Of a stretch of DNA of 64,000 bases, positions 24,160-36,310 are shown in pieces. A model generated the notes under the pieces. That model was not told the DNA's origin. It did not search any database and saw nothing but the letters and a program-made list of their open reading frames with translations. Origin of the DNA: Guadua angustifolia (Eukaryota; Streptophyta; Magnoliopsida; Poales; Poaceae). The translations under genes and the position numbers were made by a program. The DNA lies in NCBI GenBank assembly GCA_036346375.1, contig CM070500.1, positions 79,712,437-79,776,436 of the forward strand, given 5' to 3'. Position 1 is the stretch's first letter. Each line of letters begins with the position of its first letter.

Positions 24160-26486
24160 TCTATCAAGGAGTCGATGAAAGGTACGTCGACTTGGCTAAA
24201 CTATCCTGATGGAAGGTCTATGGAGGAGACGATGAAAGGTCTCTTAGACTGAACATGAACACGGGATGAATAAGACGAACTTTAACATTTCCAAAACTCA
24301 ACAAACGTGGCTCTAAATTCACACCCAAAATCACCAGACATGTATCAAGACCTCAGGTTCTTAGAACATCAAGAGATTTAGCAAGATTAATTCAAAGTTG
24401 AAACTTTTATGCTATTCAAGCAAAGATTCATTAAACCAAGTCAAAATCAAGAACCATGAATTTGAGTAGCTCGTGGGAGGATTGAAGTCAACATGATCAA
24501 GATAGATTTCCCACACATCCTAGCAAGCTAGACCATAGCAAAACACCAAGGAAAAACCCTAGAACAAGAGCTCCCAAGATGCCACCATTTCCAAGCAAAG
24601 ACCATCAAGTGGAGAGTAATATCAGTAAAGATGAAAACTTGTCACCATTTCCAAGCAAAGACTGTCAAGGGGAGAGAAATATTGGTAAAGATGCAAACTT
24701 GATATCCTAGGTGGATGGATCTGATCAAGAGATAGCTATTCCATCACTTACACTTTCTTGCACACCTAAATTCAAGGCAAAAAGCAAGATAGGAGATTAA
24801 GAATTGATCAAGTCATCACAAAGAGAGACAAGAACTCAAGCAAATAACCAGAGCAACCACACTTGCATGAATTTGATGGATATATTGATACTTTGAGATG
24901 AATGCTTACAGTCTTTTCTTGGCTACACACAAACCTAAGGATGACAAAAATGCTCACACAAAAAAAGCCCAACCCCTCTCTTCCTCAAGCTCTCTCAAGA
25001 GCACCTACCTCTCAACCCTATCTCTCTAAAGGCTTGGGCCTAAAGCCATCTTCTCCTCTCTACTTTTTTCTAGTGGTGGCTAGGCCTACCACTCCATCTC
25101 ACAAATCTCTCTTGGTGGTGGGCTATAAAATCCACTCACCATTCAACACTTCCAACATGTTATCACTTATCATAATTTCGGATAGGCCCTGTACCCACTT
25201 ACATAATTGGCTATATATCCCTCAAATGATCTCCAAATCGCACGGTCTTGAATGCATTGGAAAGCTATTGTTGAGCCCCACATCATGCACACCTTCTCAT
25301 AGCTTGAATCTATCTTCACAGCATCTAGATTCTGCTCAAAGATATTGTCCATCTTCCAGAAGCCTTCAATTGACCTTGACCCAATCAAGACCTCCCATCC
25401 AATGCTCACCACTTGTTTTCACAACAAACACACATGCTACATATGGCCCCAATGATTTGCCACCAAATCTCTCATGCATTCAGATCCTATTAGACTGCCC
25501 TTACTTGCAACAGACTCAAATCATTTGGTACACCACATGCACCATAACGACACCTGCTTCCTTGATCATTCTAGATTTTAGTTCCTCCTTAAGCATAGTC
25601 CTAATCCACCTTGCCATTGCCCATCGTGTCCACCACTTTGAAAGGCTCAGTCATCTTCCGGCAGCACTGTGACCATTCGGACCTTAGGTCTCCTAGCTTA
25701 GTCCTGGTCCCTTGATTGTTATGGGCCTGTGGGGATACCCTTGATTTCCCAGGTGTCACCGAAATACGACAACCATCTAGTATTCCATTCGCACATAGAA
25801 TAGCGCATTGCACTCTCTTGATTAAACATGTAATAGGATTTTATTCTTCACAAAAATATGGTTTAGCAACCAAGTTCTACATATAGGTGGGCCTTTGGAT
25901 AAGTTTATACATTATAGAAGATGCGGCAAAAACTCCATAAGCATTGCCTAAGCATAGATGCGACCCTAAAACTTGTAGTCCTCTTTGTCAAGGAATTCTT
26001 CTTCCAATTCACCTACTGGTGATTTGATCAAGAGTGAGTACTTTCGGTACTCAACAAGCCACAAAAAATAGTGCAAGTATAGCATGCAATGACTTCAAAG
26101 GAATTAGACTCTAGGTTGATACTTAGCATACAATTATTTTTGTTGAACAATATTGAGCTTTTTATTTTTAAAGAAAACAATTTTTAAAAGCTTGTATTTA
26201 ACATAGTGTTGTCATCGAAGATCAGTAATCTCCATTAATATCAATTACCAATTCTATTCATTAATTCTAAACAATTAATTATGCTTCGAAGTTGGAATCA
26301 CCTAGGAACATAACTCCATTATACAAAGAGCATGGTGTATTGACACATTAATAACCCTGCAAGGTTGCCCAGTTTTACACACACGATATCCGCAACTTTT
26401 ACGGAGTTGGAATAACAAGGTAGTACTTCTGTCATATTTCGCTTATGTCTCCCCAAATAGGGTAGTCCATTGTAATTGTCAGGTAG
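24160..26486. other. Degenerate repeat, no gene seen
   Basis: Non-coding, with tandem-like phrases such as ACCATTTCCAAGCAAAGAC (twice, 24586-24662). A 256-codon plus frame (24902-25672) is low in complexity, rich in Ser, Thr, Pro and Leu, and matches no family; it is probably chance openness in an LTR-retroelement leader. The sequence may be the continuation of the repeat seen at 18900-19317. Confidence 0.45.
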
Positions 26487-27462
26487 TGTCGGTGTTTCGT
26501 ATACCGGCAAGTAAATTTGTAGTCAAGGGGTCACGCGCTCCCTCTCCTTGAATGGTTAGACTCAGAAAACCCAAGATGTATACTGGTTCGGGCCGAATGT
26601 CCCTACTTCCAGTTCGTGGTGGTTCTATATTACTTCGGGTGCAGAGGACTGCGCGGCGTTATAAGCGAGGGCTAAGGGCTGGCCTTGAGCGTCTCGTGTG
26701 AATGAAGGAACTCAGAAGCTAAGGGCTCGAAGCTGTAGGAGCCTCCGAGTCATGTGTGAAAAAGTTTGTCTCAGTCCCCCCCTTCCCTAGGGGTCCTGCT
26801 GCCCTTTATATAGACGGAGGGGGCAGGTTACATGGGAATTCGGAAGAAAAAGGATGGGGCATCCTACGCCTAGGAGTTTTCGTCTTCAGTCCTGGCGACT
26901 AACCGGCGCCGCTCGCCCCATGCTGGGTCGGTAGACATGCCGAGCGGCGTAGTTTTCTGTTCCGTCGGGAGTTGGCGCATCTACCCTCTGCTTGCTCACA
27001 GTCTTGGCGTCGTGGCCTTTGCTCTGGCGTGGCCTCGGGAGGGAGCGCGTCCTCCCACTATGCGTGACGGGATGACGAGACTGGTGCTTGATTTCGGCAA
27101 CCTTCTCGCTACCTTGGGAAGGGGCCACCTGCCCTCGCACGGTCATTCTGAGCCGTCACGCCTGTGGGGCAGGTGGCCAACTTTAGGCTGACCGGCGACG
27201 GTTTGGCGCCCGTCCTAAGCGAGGATTGTCTCGGCAGTCGGAGCTTGTGGGGCCTTGGAGCCATGGCGAAGTCGGACCCTTGGTCGGTCGGTCGAGCTCG
27301 TGGGCGCCCGAGCACAGGCGGGTGTTCAACCGCCCCCTGATTGATTTGGTCGAGGACGAGTGTTCTTCGTGGTCCAGTGGAGCCTTTGGCCAGAGCTAGG
27401 CTTGGGGCAGCCCATTTGTCGTTCCGGGCCGCTGGGGGTACCCATAGTATAAGTACCCGTCA
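26487..27462. mobile_element. Solo LTR, ~976 bp
   Basis: Starts TGTCGGTGTTTCG and ends AAGTACCCGTCA, so it has TG...CA ends, and it is flanked by GGTAG on both sides (26482-26486 and 27463-27467). There is no primer-binding site, coding region or second LTR, so this is a recombination product of a full element. The sequence is GC-rich and resembles long-known grass gypsy LTRs. Frames read through it on both strands are not genes. Confidence 0.9.
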
Positions 27463-27467
27463 GGTAG

Positions 27468-27665
27468 CCACTCCACTGCTGAGCCGCAGTGGAACCACAT
27501 CGTTTGGTCATCCGTCTCCAAGGACATCACCATGTATTCCTCCTCACCACCCGCAACTCCTCCATCCTCATTGTCTACCTCAGCAACCTCGTCAATGACA
27601 AGTACACCGACCTATACCACACCAACCTCACGCTCCACCTATACTTCTGCCAGCCACCACAGCAA
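27468..27665 (+). pseudogene. PNGase-A-like gene fragment
   Basis: The frame AEPQWNHIVWSSVSKDITMY, then, after a one-base shift, LTTRNSSILIVYLSNLVNDK followed by YTDLYHTNLTLHLYF, resembles the segment of plant peptide-N-glycosidase A in which IVWS, D(V/I)T and YH(A/T)NLTLHLYF are conserved. About 65 residues only. The sequence left of the solo LTR shows no upstream continuation, so the fragment was already short or was cut by older rearrangement. Confidence 0.5.
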
Positions 27666-28189
27666 TCGTAGCCTAGTCTGTTGGCTTTTAACTAGGATCA
27701 ACACACCCATACGATAGCAAAAAATCAAGCAAAATAACTTATGAACACAAATATCTTGACGGTGTAGCACAACTAGTGCCTCGTTGTATTTTTCTTACTC
27801 AAAACAGAGTACAAGAATCATGTTAAATAGGCTTATTGCCCTCTTGCTAGTACGCGTATTCGGATGAGCCAACAAGGAAAACAAAGTCAGGCGTTTCCGT
27901 CTTAGACTCGGTTTGGCTTCCTTACAAGATTAATTCTAACATTACCTCCTTAATCTTGTAACATCAACTATCTCTAATTTCTGATACAACTCTAACTTGT
28001 TGAGCCAGTCAGTCTTAACTATGACTTATCCAACTTTTACTCGACATAGGATGGCGAACACATCTCCTCACATCTTGGACCCAACTTACTTAACACAAGA
28101 CGACAAACACATCTCATCATCATCCTGGACTCAACTTAGTTACTTGACTCAAGATAGCGAACACATCTCATCAACGTCATGAACTTGAC

Positions 28190-28850
28190 TCACGATGAAC
28201 TCAACTCAGTATCAGAGCAGCGTCCATTGATCTTTAGCATCTGCCTCAACTACATGTGCCTCTACTCTCTCCTTCCTTGGATTATGGTATTTGGAAGCGA
28301 AGTGCCTATAGTGCTGATGATTATAACACCGCACCTTTATCTTGTCAAACTTTTTGTTGCGTTTGCTGGCATTCACCTCTTTGGCTTTCCACTTAGCAAG
28401 GGTGAGCAATAAATGTTCCTCCTAGAGTCATCAGACTCTCCTAGGCTCTCATGCACCTTCGACAGCCTAATGAGGTCCTCTACCATCATAGTCTTAAGGT
28501 TGGCAAATTGTTCGATAGTCGAAACAATCACGAGAAACTTACGAGAGAGGTGTGAAGAAATTTCTTGATAGCATATGCCTCCTAGATCTTTTCACCTAGC
28601 ACCCGAATCTTGTTGATGATGGTCGCTAACCGGTTATGAAATCATCAACCGATTCCGACTCCTTCATGCACAGCCACTCGAACTCCAACTTGAGGGTTTA
28701 GACCTTGGTGTCTTTTATGTGCTCAAATTTCATATACATGATCTTCAACACCTCCCATACCTTCTTGGTTGCCTTCTTCTCAGCCAACAGGAAAAGCGTA
28801 TCCTCTTGTATCTCTTGGAACATCGCAACTAATGCAATTTGGTCCCAGAT
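28190..28850 (-). pseudogene. Ty1/copia gag fragment
   Basis: On the minus strand the sequence reads WDQIALVAMFQEIQEDTLF, then LLAEKKATKKVWEVLKIMY, KESESVDDF, TIEQFANLKTMMVEDL and finally a damaged zinc knuckle (RCYNHQHYRHFASKY) followed by EADAKDQWTLL. This is the order of UBN2-type gag and CCHC knuckle in copia elements. Several stops and frame shifts are present, and two of the knuckle's Cys/His ligands are replaced. Its 5' edge fuses to SEND-1-like coding sequence near 28850. Short direct repeats (GAACACATCTCATCA) lie just 3' of it at 28040-28180. Confidence 0.75.
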
Positions 28851-28884
28851 TCATTGCTCAGACCTTTCTTTGAGCGGTACAACT

Positions 28885-29774
28885 AGGGCTCACAAAATCA
28901 AAATTTTGATTTTCAAATATTTTTTAGTTTCAAAAATGCCAAAAATTGGTTGAAAATCGGTAAAAACCAAAGAAGTCTGAATTCAAAATTTTTGAATTCG
29001 GTGGTAAAGAAATGGCAAAAAAAAAAAATCAAGTGATTTTCACCTATTTTCAATTTTTGAGAGATTTTATTCAATTTTTAGCACATCGAAGGAAAATTTA
29101 AAAATCAAGAAAAATTCTAAAAAATTTCAAAAAAAACCCAATTAATCTATAAACATCTCATAGAAATATCAACAATTTTTAAATTATTTATTTCTTCTAT
29201 GAAATCAAAAACAACAATGAATGAAAAGGAACAGAGACACTATCAATTTTTATAAACATTTATATGATTGATCATTTTCTGAAATTTTAATGGAATTATA
29301 AATATTGTCCATATATCATGTACTAAAATTTTTAGAAATATTAGACTTCATTTAGTACCCCTATAAAATCAAAAATAGAAGAGCATATACATTGATGTAG
29401 CACTTTTAGATCACCTAAAAATTTTTAAAAATCATTAGAATTGCCTTAGAACATTACACAAAAATTTTCAAAAATATTAGACTTCATTTAGTTCCCCAAG
29501 AAAATCAAAACAGAAGAGCATGTATTTTGATAGTATCACTATCAGAATTTTTTAAAAATATACAAGTCTGATAATAATCCAAAAGTTTAACAGCGTCATT
29601 ATCATTGCCTCAGGACCTCATATAAAAATGTTCAAAATTTTTAAAATATTTTCATAAATTTTTCCAATTTTTTGAATTTAAATTTGAATTCTACCAATTT
29701 ACCGAATGGTTTTAAAAGCCAAACCAGCTTGATACGCTTGATTTTTGCAATTTTTGTCAATTTTGTGAACCATA
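28885..29774. mobile_element. AT-rich TIR element inside SEND-1 last exon
   Basis: Starts AGGGCTCACAAAATC and ends ATTTTGTGAACCATA, an imperfect inverted pair. Flanks GGTACAACT (28876-28884) and GGTAGAACT (29775-29783) differ at one of nine bases and resemble a 9-bp target duplication; 8 bp (hAT) is also possible. It separates the codons for KEFY from those for YRSKKGLS of the SEND-1 pseudogene. The 890 bp are extremely AT-rich with no coding content. Confidence 0.7.
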
Positions 29775-31711
29775 GGTAGAACTCTTTGATGCTAAGCTGA
29801 ACTCCGCTAGGTCTTGGATCTTTCAGTGTTTTGACACATGCTATTTGCCAAGTTTAACTTGGATTTTCGTGCTCTTGACTTAGCTTCTTTGAGCCTCTGC
29901 AACAAATTCAGTGGATTTATCAACAAAAACATTGTTCAAGAACAAATGTTGCAATTTAACTTGTCTGCACCAAAATACATCAGACAAACGTGGCAATTCA
30001 GGCCTGAGTAGTAATGGTTTGCCACCTAAGCAGTGGAGCCATGATTTAAGATATTTGCAATCTAAAAAAATGGTACCATCTTTGCATAGTATAAGAACCT
30101 AAATAAAAAAAATGAAATCGAAAGTTGAGCCCATGGAATTTGATTAGCTAAATGCAATCCTCTTTAGGATTTCTGGATCCACACATTTCTACTTCAGTAG
30201 CTGATTAAAATGTTCTGGTAGCATCATGCATATTGTAAACATCAAACTGAAGAAAGCTACCAGTACAAACCTGTTCTTCTTAAAACCTTTGTGCTTCATT
30301 AGGAAATGCAGCATTCACAAGCTGAATGTCTTCATCAGTCAACAGAAAGCAGCACATCTCATCAGTGAGCACTTGTGGAATATCTGGCTCATCTAACAAG
30401 TCTGTAGATTTCACAAATCACAGTAGCCTCCTCCTCATCATCATCTACATCCAAAACCACCACCTCATCAATCTTCCCCTCCAATTCGGGCTTCTTGCTA
30501 GATGCACCACTGGAAATCATACCACGAGTGTCTCTCTTCCATTTGACCAAGTAATAAGGGTGACCATGCCTCATCTTAATCCGTTGAATTGAATGGAATT
30601 CGTACTGATCATAAAGAAGCAATGGTTTAGATGGAGATAAAGCCACCTCACGTAAATATATGGTTGATAGCATAGGAAGCATCCATTGCCCAATATGAGA
30701 TGGCTCCCAGTTCTGCTTATAGGATAAGAAGTCAACCAAAGCCTCAACATTAGGCTTATTCCAACTAAGCAGAACACCGTTTTCTGCAAACAGGATGATG
30801 AGCACTCAGTCAGAAGATATCAATGAGAGCAAACATCAGATTTTTTGCAAGAAAATAATGAAGAGAATGTTGATATAGCAAGCAAAACCAGTAAGTTCAG
30901 AATCTGCATTCCAAATATTACAGGTGACAATGAGAAATATAAAAGCAGTGTTATTAAATTTCACCTTTATCCAAATTGTTGCCACTTAAATACAATTAAT
31001 GATCTCCTCATTAGGAAAAATGGACTCAGCAGCTATTCTTTTGCAGATCTTGATTTGCCAATTTTCATGTCTTCTCTGCCCCTTCAGATTGCGTGCCTAA
31101 CATTGATCACATCAAATATACTATTAATATAGAGAGAATTAAGCTCCATGAGCCACTCAAGGGGAGAACAGGCACGACATAATATTTGATGATTTGATTG
31201 AACAGAAGACATCGGAAGCATTATGACAGTGAACAAACTACAAAGTTTGTGATGGGTATAAGAATAAGATCACATATTGTGTGAATGTAACAGCAGAAGG
31301 TAATGCTAACAGATAGCTTTGACAGGCTTAAACAACAGCTTTTCATCTCAAATCAGGCATTGTAAATTATCTATTTTTAGTGTGCATATACTGTGGAATA
31401 CGTAGTGGAATAAATATTAAGAAAGTTTAAAGAGTGTTTTTGAGAAAAGAGTACAAAGTCATGCTAACTATGGAGCAAGTGAGACTACCTTGTCACAGCT
31501 AGGACATTCATAGACAAACCCAGCTGGTTTTTCCATGCAATTTTCTAACGATTCCACTAAGCAATAATTGCACCCAACCTTGCTATGATTTTTCTTGCTG
31601 CCAGGGTGACTACAATGTGAGCAGTGAGGTGATCTCACAATTGGTAAGCTATTCGTGGAGGGTGCTGGGAGATCATCAATATGGGTCATCTCAGATCCTT
31701 CTAGGAATGGA

Positions 31712-33018
31712 TTTTTTTCGATAAAGGAAGCTTTTATTAATCTTAGTAAATTACATCAAGGTGATACAATTATACTAAGAAGACTCCCGGTCTCTACACA
31801 GTTAGGGTGTACACAACCAAACACACACACACACAAGAAAAGACAAAGGAACCGTCTCGACAAACTATATCACGCAATATTGTCTTCAAGGCTATCCACC
31901 ATCATAGCAACACTTGGACCGTGATAAAAGCTCTCCAATGACAACGCCTCCAAGAAGGACTTGATACGCACACGCACCGCCATTGCTATGATCCAACCAG
32001 TGAAGGCCAGACCAAAGGTTTTCACCTCAGAGAATAAATCCTCAGACTACAAAACAATGCCTTCAACAAGACCATTGCCAGGCACAACCAACAAAGGTCG
32101 GACCTAGGTTTCTCCTGAAGTCAAGTATTGGAGATCCCAATGATACAACCACCCTCATTCCGAGCTATTGCCGCCATACCACTTAATCTTAGCCAATCAT
32201 AGCGGCCACCTTCTCAAGGTCGGACAAACAATTTTTAGATGTTCGACTCTCGATGATGATTCATGAGCTAGCCAATAGGCACACGATCATCAAGTCCATA
32301 GAGTGCATCTAAAAATGAGTTATGTCGCCTAAGCGAATCCATGAATCGATGTTAATATGACATAGGTCAAAAAAATGTATGAACAACGCTAGTAAGAGAT
32401 GAAAACGCTGAAGCGAAGAGTAGTCACCTAGAGAGTAGTCCTCGTCTCGACAGCGGTAGCGACCTCACAGTGGCAGCGACGGCGCCGATCTGTTCCTCTC
32501 TCCACTCGGTGGTGGCGCAGCCCAAGAACGCAGCGATGGCGCAGACTTCCTCCGGCACATCCACGCGGCCGTGGCGTACCTACACGCAAGCATCGCATCC
32601 TTCGGTGTGGTCGCTCGGCGGCGCGACCTCTCGGCGTGGAAGCCAGCCAACCGGCGGTGGCGTGGCTCCGAGCCGCGCGGCGTGGCTGGCGTGAACCGGC
32701 GGCGGCGATCCGGCCGGGAGGCGGCGGCGGGTGTGGGGGCTAGGGTTGAAACCCTAGCCACCATCTGCTTTCGTAGATGGCGGCCTCGCGATCGTCGGCG
32801 TACTTGTGTCGGCGACGGCGGTCCTCGGCCGTGACGCGGCGAAACACCCCATCAACTCCTCGAATGGTTGGAAGACCACCCCACTGAGCAGCGCATTCCC
32901 TTCCCGCCGCCTCGCACACGTCCCGGAAGGCGGCAGGACCTGCAGCCAGCCAACCTCATGGGCGGGGGTCGCGCCCACTCCAGCGAGCCGGTTAAGGCGC
33001 GGCCCGTGTTCGTCTTTT
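31712..33018 (-). mobile_element. PolyA-type retroposon insertion
   Basis: A poly-T run at 31712-31718, then CGATAAAGGAAGC, marks the 3' polyA end of a minus-strand retroposon. GGA flanks both sides (31709-31711 and 33019-33021). The two halves of a SEND-1 exon (LYEIGKG on the right, PFLEGSEMTHIDDLP on the left) sit exactly at the borders, so both borders are well fixed. The 5' half, 32440-33018, is GC-rich with a GGCTAGGG-type palindrome; no reverse transcriptase is present. It is likely a LINE-derived non-autonomous or internally deleted copy. Confidence 0.65.
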
Positions 33019-34823
33019 GGATAGACCCTTTACCAATCTCATATAATCTGTGGAAGAATAAATATGATTAGCTTCAGAAATGCAATGTTGGGCAGCTCAT
33101 TTTGCTAAAAACTAACAAGAAACTGTCATGAAAGTATGAAAAATACTTATCTAAAACATGATCTTCACCGAATAACTGCACAAATAGGAGAGCAGTCTCA
33201 ACACCAAAACCAGGAACTCCATGCAAATCATGGTCACTGACAATAAGAAGTGCCGTGGGTACCATTTGCCTCCTCTTCAATCCAAGCCAGCCTCAATGTC
33301 TGCTACGTTGTAGCACTCAAAAGGTTCCTAACGAAAAATCGCTGATCATGGTACCACGGTACAGGGAAACCAATAAAAAAATCATTTCCTATGGTAACAT
33401 GTACCGATTCTACATAGCTTATGCTTAAAAAAAACCGATTGAGTGCTGAACGAAACGATTCTAAGCCACTTCTGAAATAATCCGAAGCACTGCCTACACA
33501 GTAAATCGAAGCGGTCCTGTAGCCGATTATGCGGGATTCTATGGATGGAAGAAGCGAATTGCCCAAAGCCCTTTTGCCAAATTACGCAAATTGCCACTGG
33601 GTCCCCCCTGCCTCCTAGCCCCCACTTGTTCGGAGAACGCCGCACCCCTCCGCCGACAACACTCGTTCGGCCATCGCCTCGCCCCTTCACTGCCGTCTCG
33701 CAGTCGCGCCCCTCTGCCGCTGGCTCAAGGCCGTCCACCCCCCGCCACGCCACCCTCCTCCGGTCATCTGTTGAAGGAGCTTGAGCTGCCGACGCTGCCG
33801 CTCCAGATCCAGTAGCCACCCACCACCGGTAAGCTCCAGATTCAGATCCATGATGCATCTGTGAAAATTGATGATATGTGACTGGGTAGTGGCAGTATTA
33901 GAGATAAGAACAGAGCTCTTTTGGTCTCCATTTATGATTTTGCTAGATCTGTGAAAATTGATGATATGTGACTGTGTTGTGGTAGTATCGTTTGATTTTC
34001 TTCATGTGTTGAAATTTGGTGACAGGTTAATAGTTCTATTAAATCCAAGTAGAGTAATTTTTAAGCAATGCAGAATCTGTTTCTCGTGCATGAGAGGTAA
34101 AAATAGTGTGCTCTGTCCAATGGAACCGTGCAAGGGCTGTTACGTTTGAAGACCATAAATTTGCTATCTTGTAACATTTTTGGCATCCATTTGATTTGTT
34201 GCCTGAATTTAGTAAATTTCTTTCTTTCTTTTTTTTGTTCACTTATGCGGTGATTCGGCACATAGTCCTTACATTGTACTGGTGGACTGGTTGGTGGTAA
34301 TAAAGCAAAAGAGTTGGGAATTTGGGATGATGGGTCGGTTCAACACTTCAACCATGTCAAGAATCGAATATACCCACTGCTGTAGCCTAGTTGCCTCATA
34401 AATAAATAGAATTAACACGATATAAGCCTTGTATCATGCATCGTGCATGCTAGGTGTACACGAGTGTTTGTTTAACGTCGTTTCCATCCACCTTCCATGC
34501 GTCACCTACTATTTTACGGGCCATACAAGTTTAAATTGTGTTTCGTGGGATCATTTAACTATGTGACACACTACTTTCTTGTTCATTTGATAAAAGATAA
34601 GAGAGAAATAAGAGACGTTAGAAATCACCAATTATTTTGGATGCATACATGAGGCAGTGGATGATCTATGCTGCCATTTTTTTGCAAGTGATAAATATTT
34701 CTTGTGAGTTCATGTTGTTCTGTTCTCAATTTTGACTAGAAGCAGAACCACCCTCCCTCCCTCTGGCATGCTTGTGTGCAAATGTTCTATCACTGTTTGT
34801 TTTTACGGAATGACTTGTATTTG

Positions 34824-35053
34824 GACGTCCGAAATTTTCGAACGCACTGCAACATTTTTTTCCTTCACGTGCAACATTTTGTTACAACACGTGCAATATT
34901 TTCCTTCGATAAACAGTAAAATTCACTACAGTAAATGGATGTTGCAAGCGTTCAAAAAAATATTTCACGCGTTGACAGAAAATGTTGCAAACGTAGAAAA
35001 AAAATATTGCAAGAGGCGTCCGATTGGATGAACAGAAATCGGACGTCCGAGCG
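34824..35053. repeat. Possible small palindromic insertion
   Basis: The stretch is bounded by GGACGTCCGAAATTTTCG and AATCGGACGTCCGAGCG and is filled with GCAACATTTT-type repeats of alternating orientation. This looks like a small foldback element nested in the Harbinger copy. No clear target duplication. Confidence 0.4.
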
Positions 35054-35729
35054 CTAGTTTCTCCTTTGTTTTTATGGTTTAAATGGTCTAGTGAGTTAGC
35101 TCAGGTTTCATGCGGCGACTCCAGCACCGGGAACTATCAGTGTCCAGTATCCTCCTTGCGCAGCCATGATCTTGACCCTCACCCAAGCGTCTGCAGCTTC
35201 TTTCCGCTCCCTGCATTTCGATATGAATCGCCGAACATTAGATAAAGAATGCTGCATAAAAATACTAAAGTGATAAATTGCTTGGTTTCTGAAAGTGACA
35301 GCGAAGTTCATGGCCTTCCAGACAGCACAAATGAGCGCCGCTCCACATATATCCCTTTATTTACTTGCTTGCAAGCAAAGAGCTATCATTTGGTGGCAAT
35401 GCTTTCAAACAGAAACCATGATTTGCCATCTTTTTTGGCTAATAGTAGCTCGACCCATCTCCTTGACTGTTGATTTCTGGTGCTTACTAGATTGAAGAAA
35501 TGATGTTGAATGATGTCGACCCATCTCACAAATTTGGATGTTGAATGGTGTCTGGTAACAATATTGGCATTGCCGTTCTTATGTTGATATTGAAACTTGT
35601 TGAAAATGCAATCTCTATAGCTTGCCTGATCATTGAAATTTTATGCTTGTTATTAGTTTAAACTGAACTGCCACATCTTTGCTATTTAGTTCATTAGTTG
35701 TTCTTGTTTAACCATCATTGTGTCCTTAG

Positions 35730-36310
35730 ATGGAAAAACCCACAAGGGCCAAAGCAACTTGGCATTCATTTGCAAATGGAGTGTTCATACAAATATGTGT
35801 AGAAGAAGTTCATGCCAACAACAGGCCGCAACAATGTTTGAATAATAGAGGTTACCAGAATCTTATACAAAAGTTCTATGAACGCACGAAGAGGACATAT
35901 ACCCGCTTGCAATTGAAAAACAGGTGAGATACCTTGAAACACCATTACGTGATATGGAAACAACTGAATAGAAGTGCCTCGGGTTTTGGGAAAAGATCCT
36001 GCCACTGGTTGCATTCTTGCTAGTGAACGAAATGCGAATGAACGTGCATTTCGAGTTCTCAAGATAAAATGGCGTGCCTAGTTACCCAATAGAGAAGCAA
36101 GCAAAAATTATTATAGTTATGATGGCTCTACATAATTTCATTGTGGACAACGCTTTAGATGATTCTCATTTTGATAATCTAGAAATAGATAAAGCCTATG
36201 TTGATGGAGATATGTCAAATGAAGATAGTGAGGAAGATGGTGATGAAACCACAGAGGGTGATGATGATATGGCAACATTGCGTAATGCTATAGCTGCAGC
36301 TTTGATTTGA
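35730..36310 (+). pseudogene. Harbinger Myb-like/transposase deletion remnant
   Basis: From ATG 35730 a 65-residue frame reads KATWHSFANGVFIQICVEEV, then RPQQCLNNRGYQNLIQKFYE and LQLKNR. This is the start of the Myb/SANT-like DNA-binding protein that accompanies plant Harbinger transposases. It then runs into NERAFRVLKIKWRA and, after a break, YPIEKQAKIIIVMMALHNFI followed by an acidic tail to 36310. That is the C-terminus of the DDE transposase (DDE_Tnp_4). The rest of the Myb-like protein and nearly all of the transposase are missing, so a large internal deletion joined two genes. Confidence 0.75.

Noticed and set aside
24902..25672. Longest unbroken plus-strand frame in the repeat region (256 codons)
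   Set aside because: Ser/Thr/Pro/Leu-rich, no motif, no splice or promoter context, embedded in degenerate repeat DNA; probably chance.
26886..27598. Several frames of 60-86 codons
   Set aside because: They cross the borders of the solo LTR and are explained by its GC-rich sequence.
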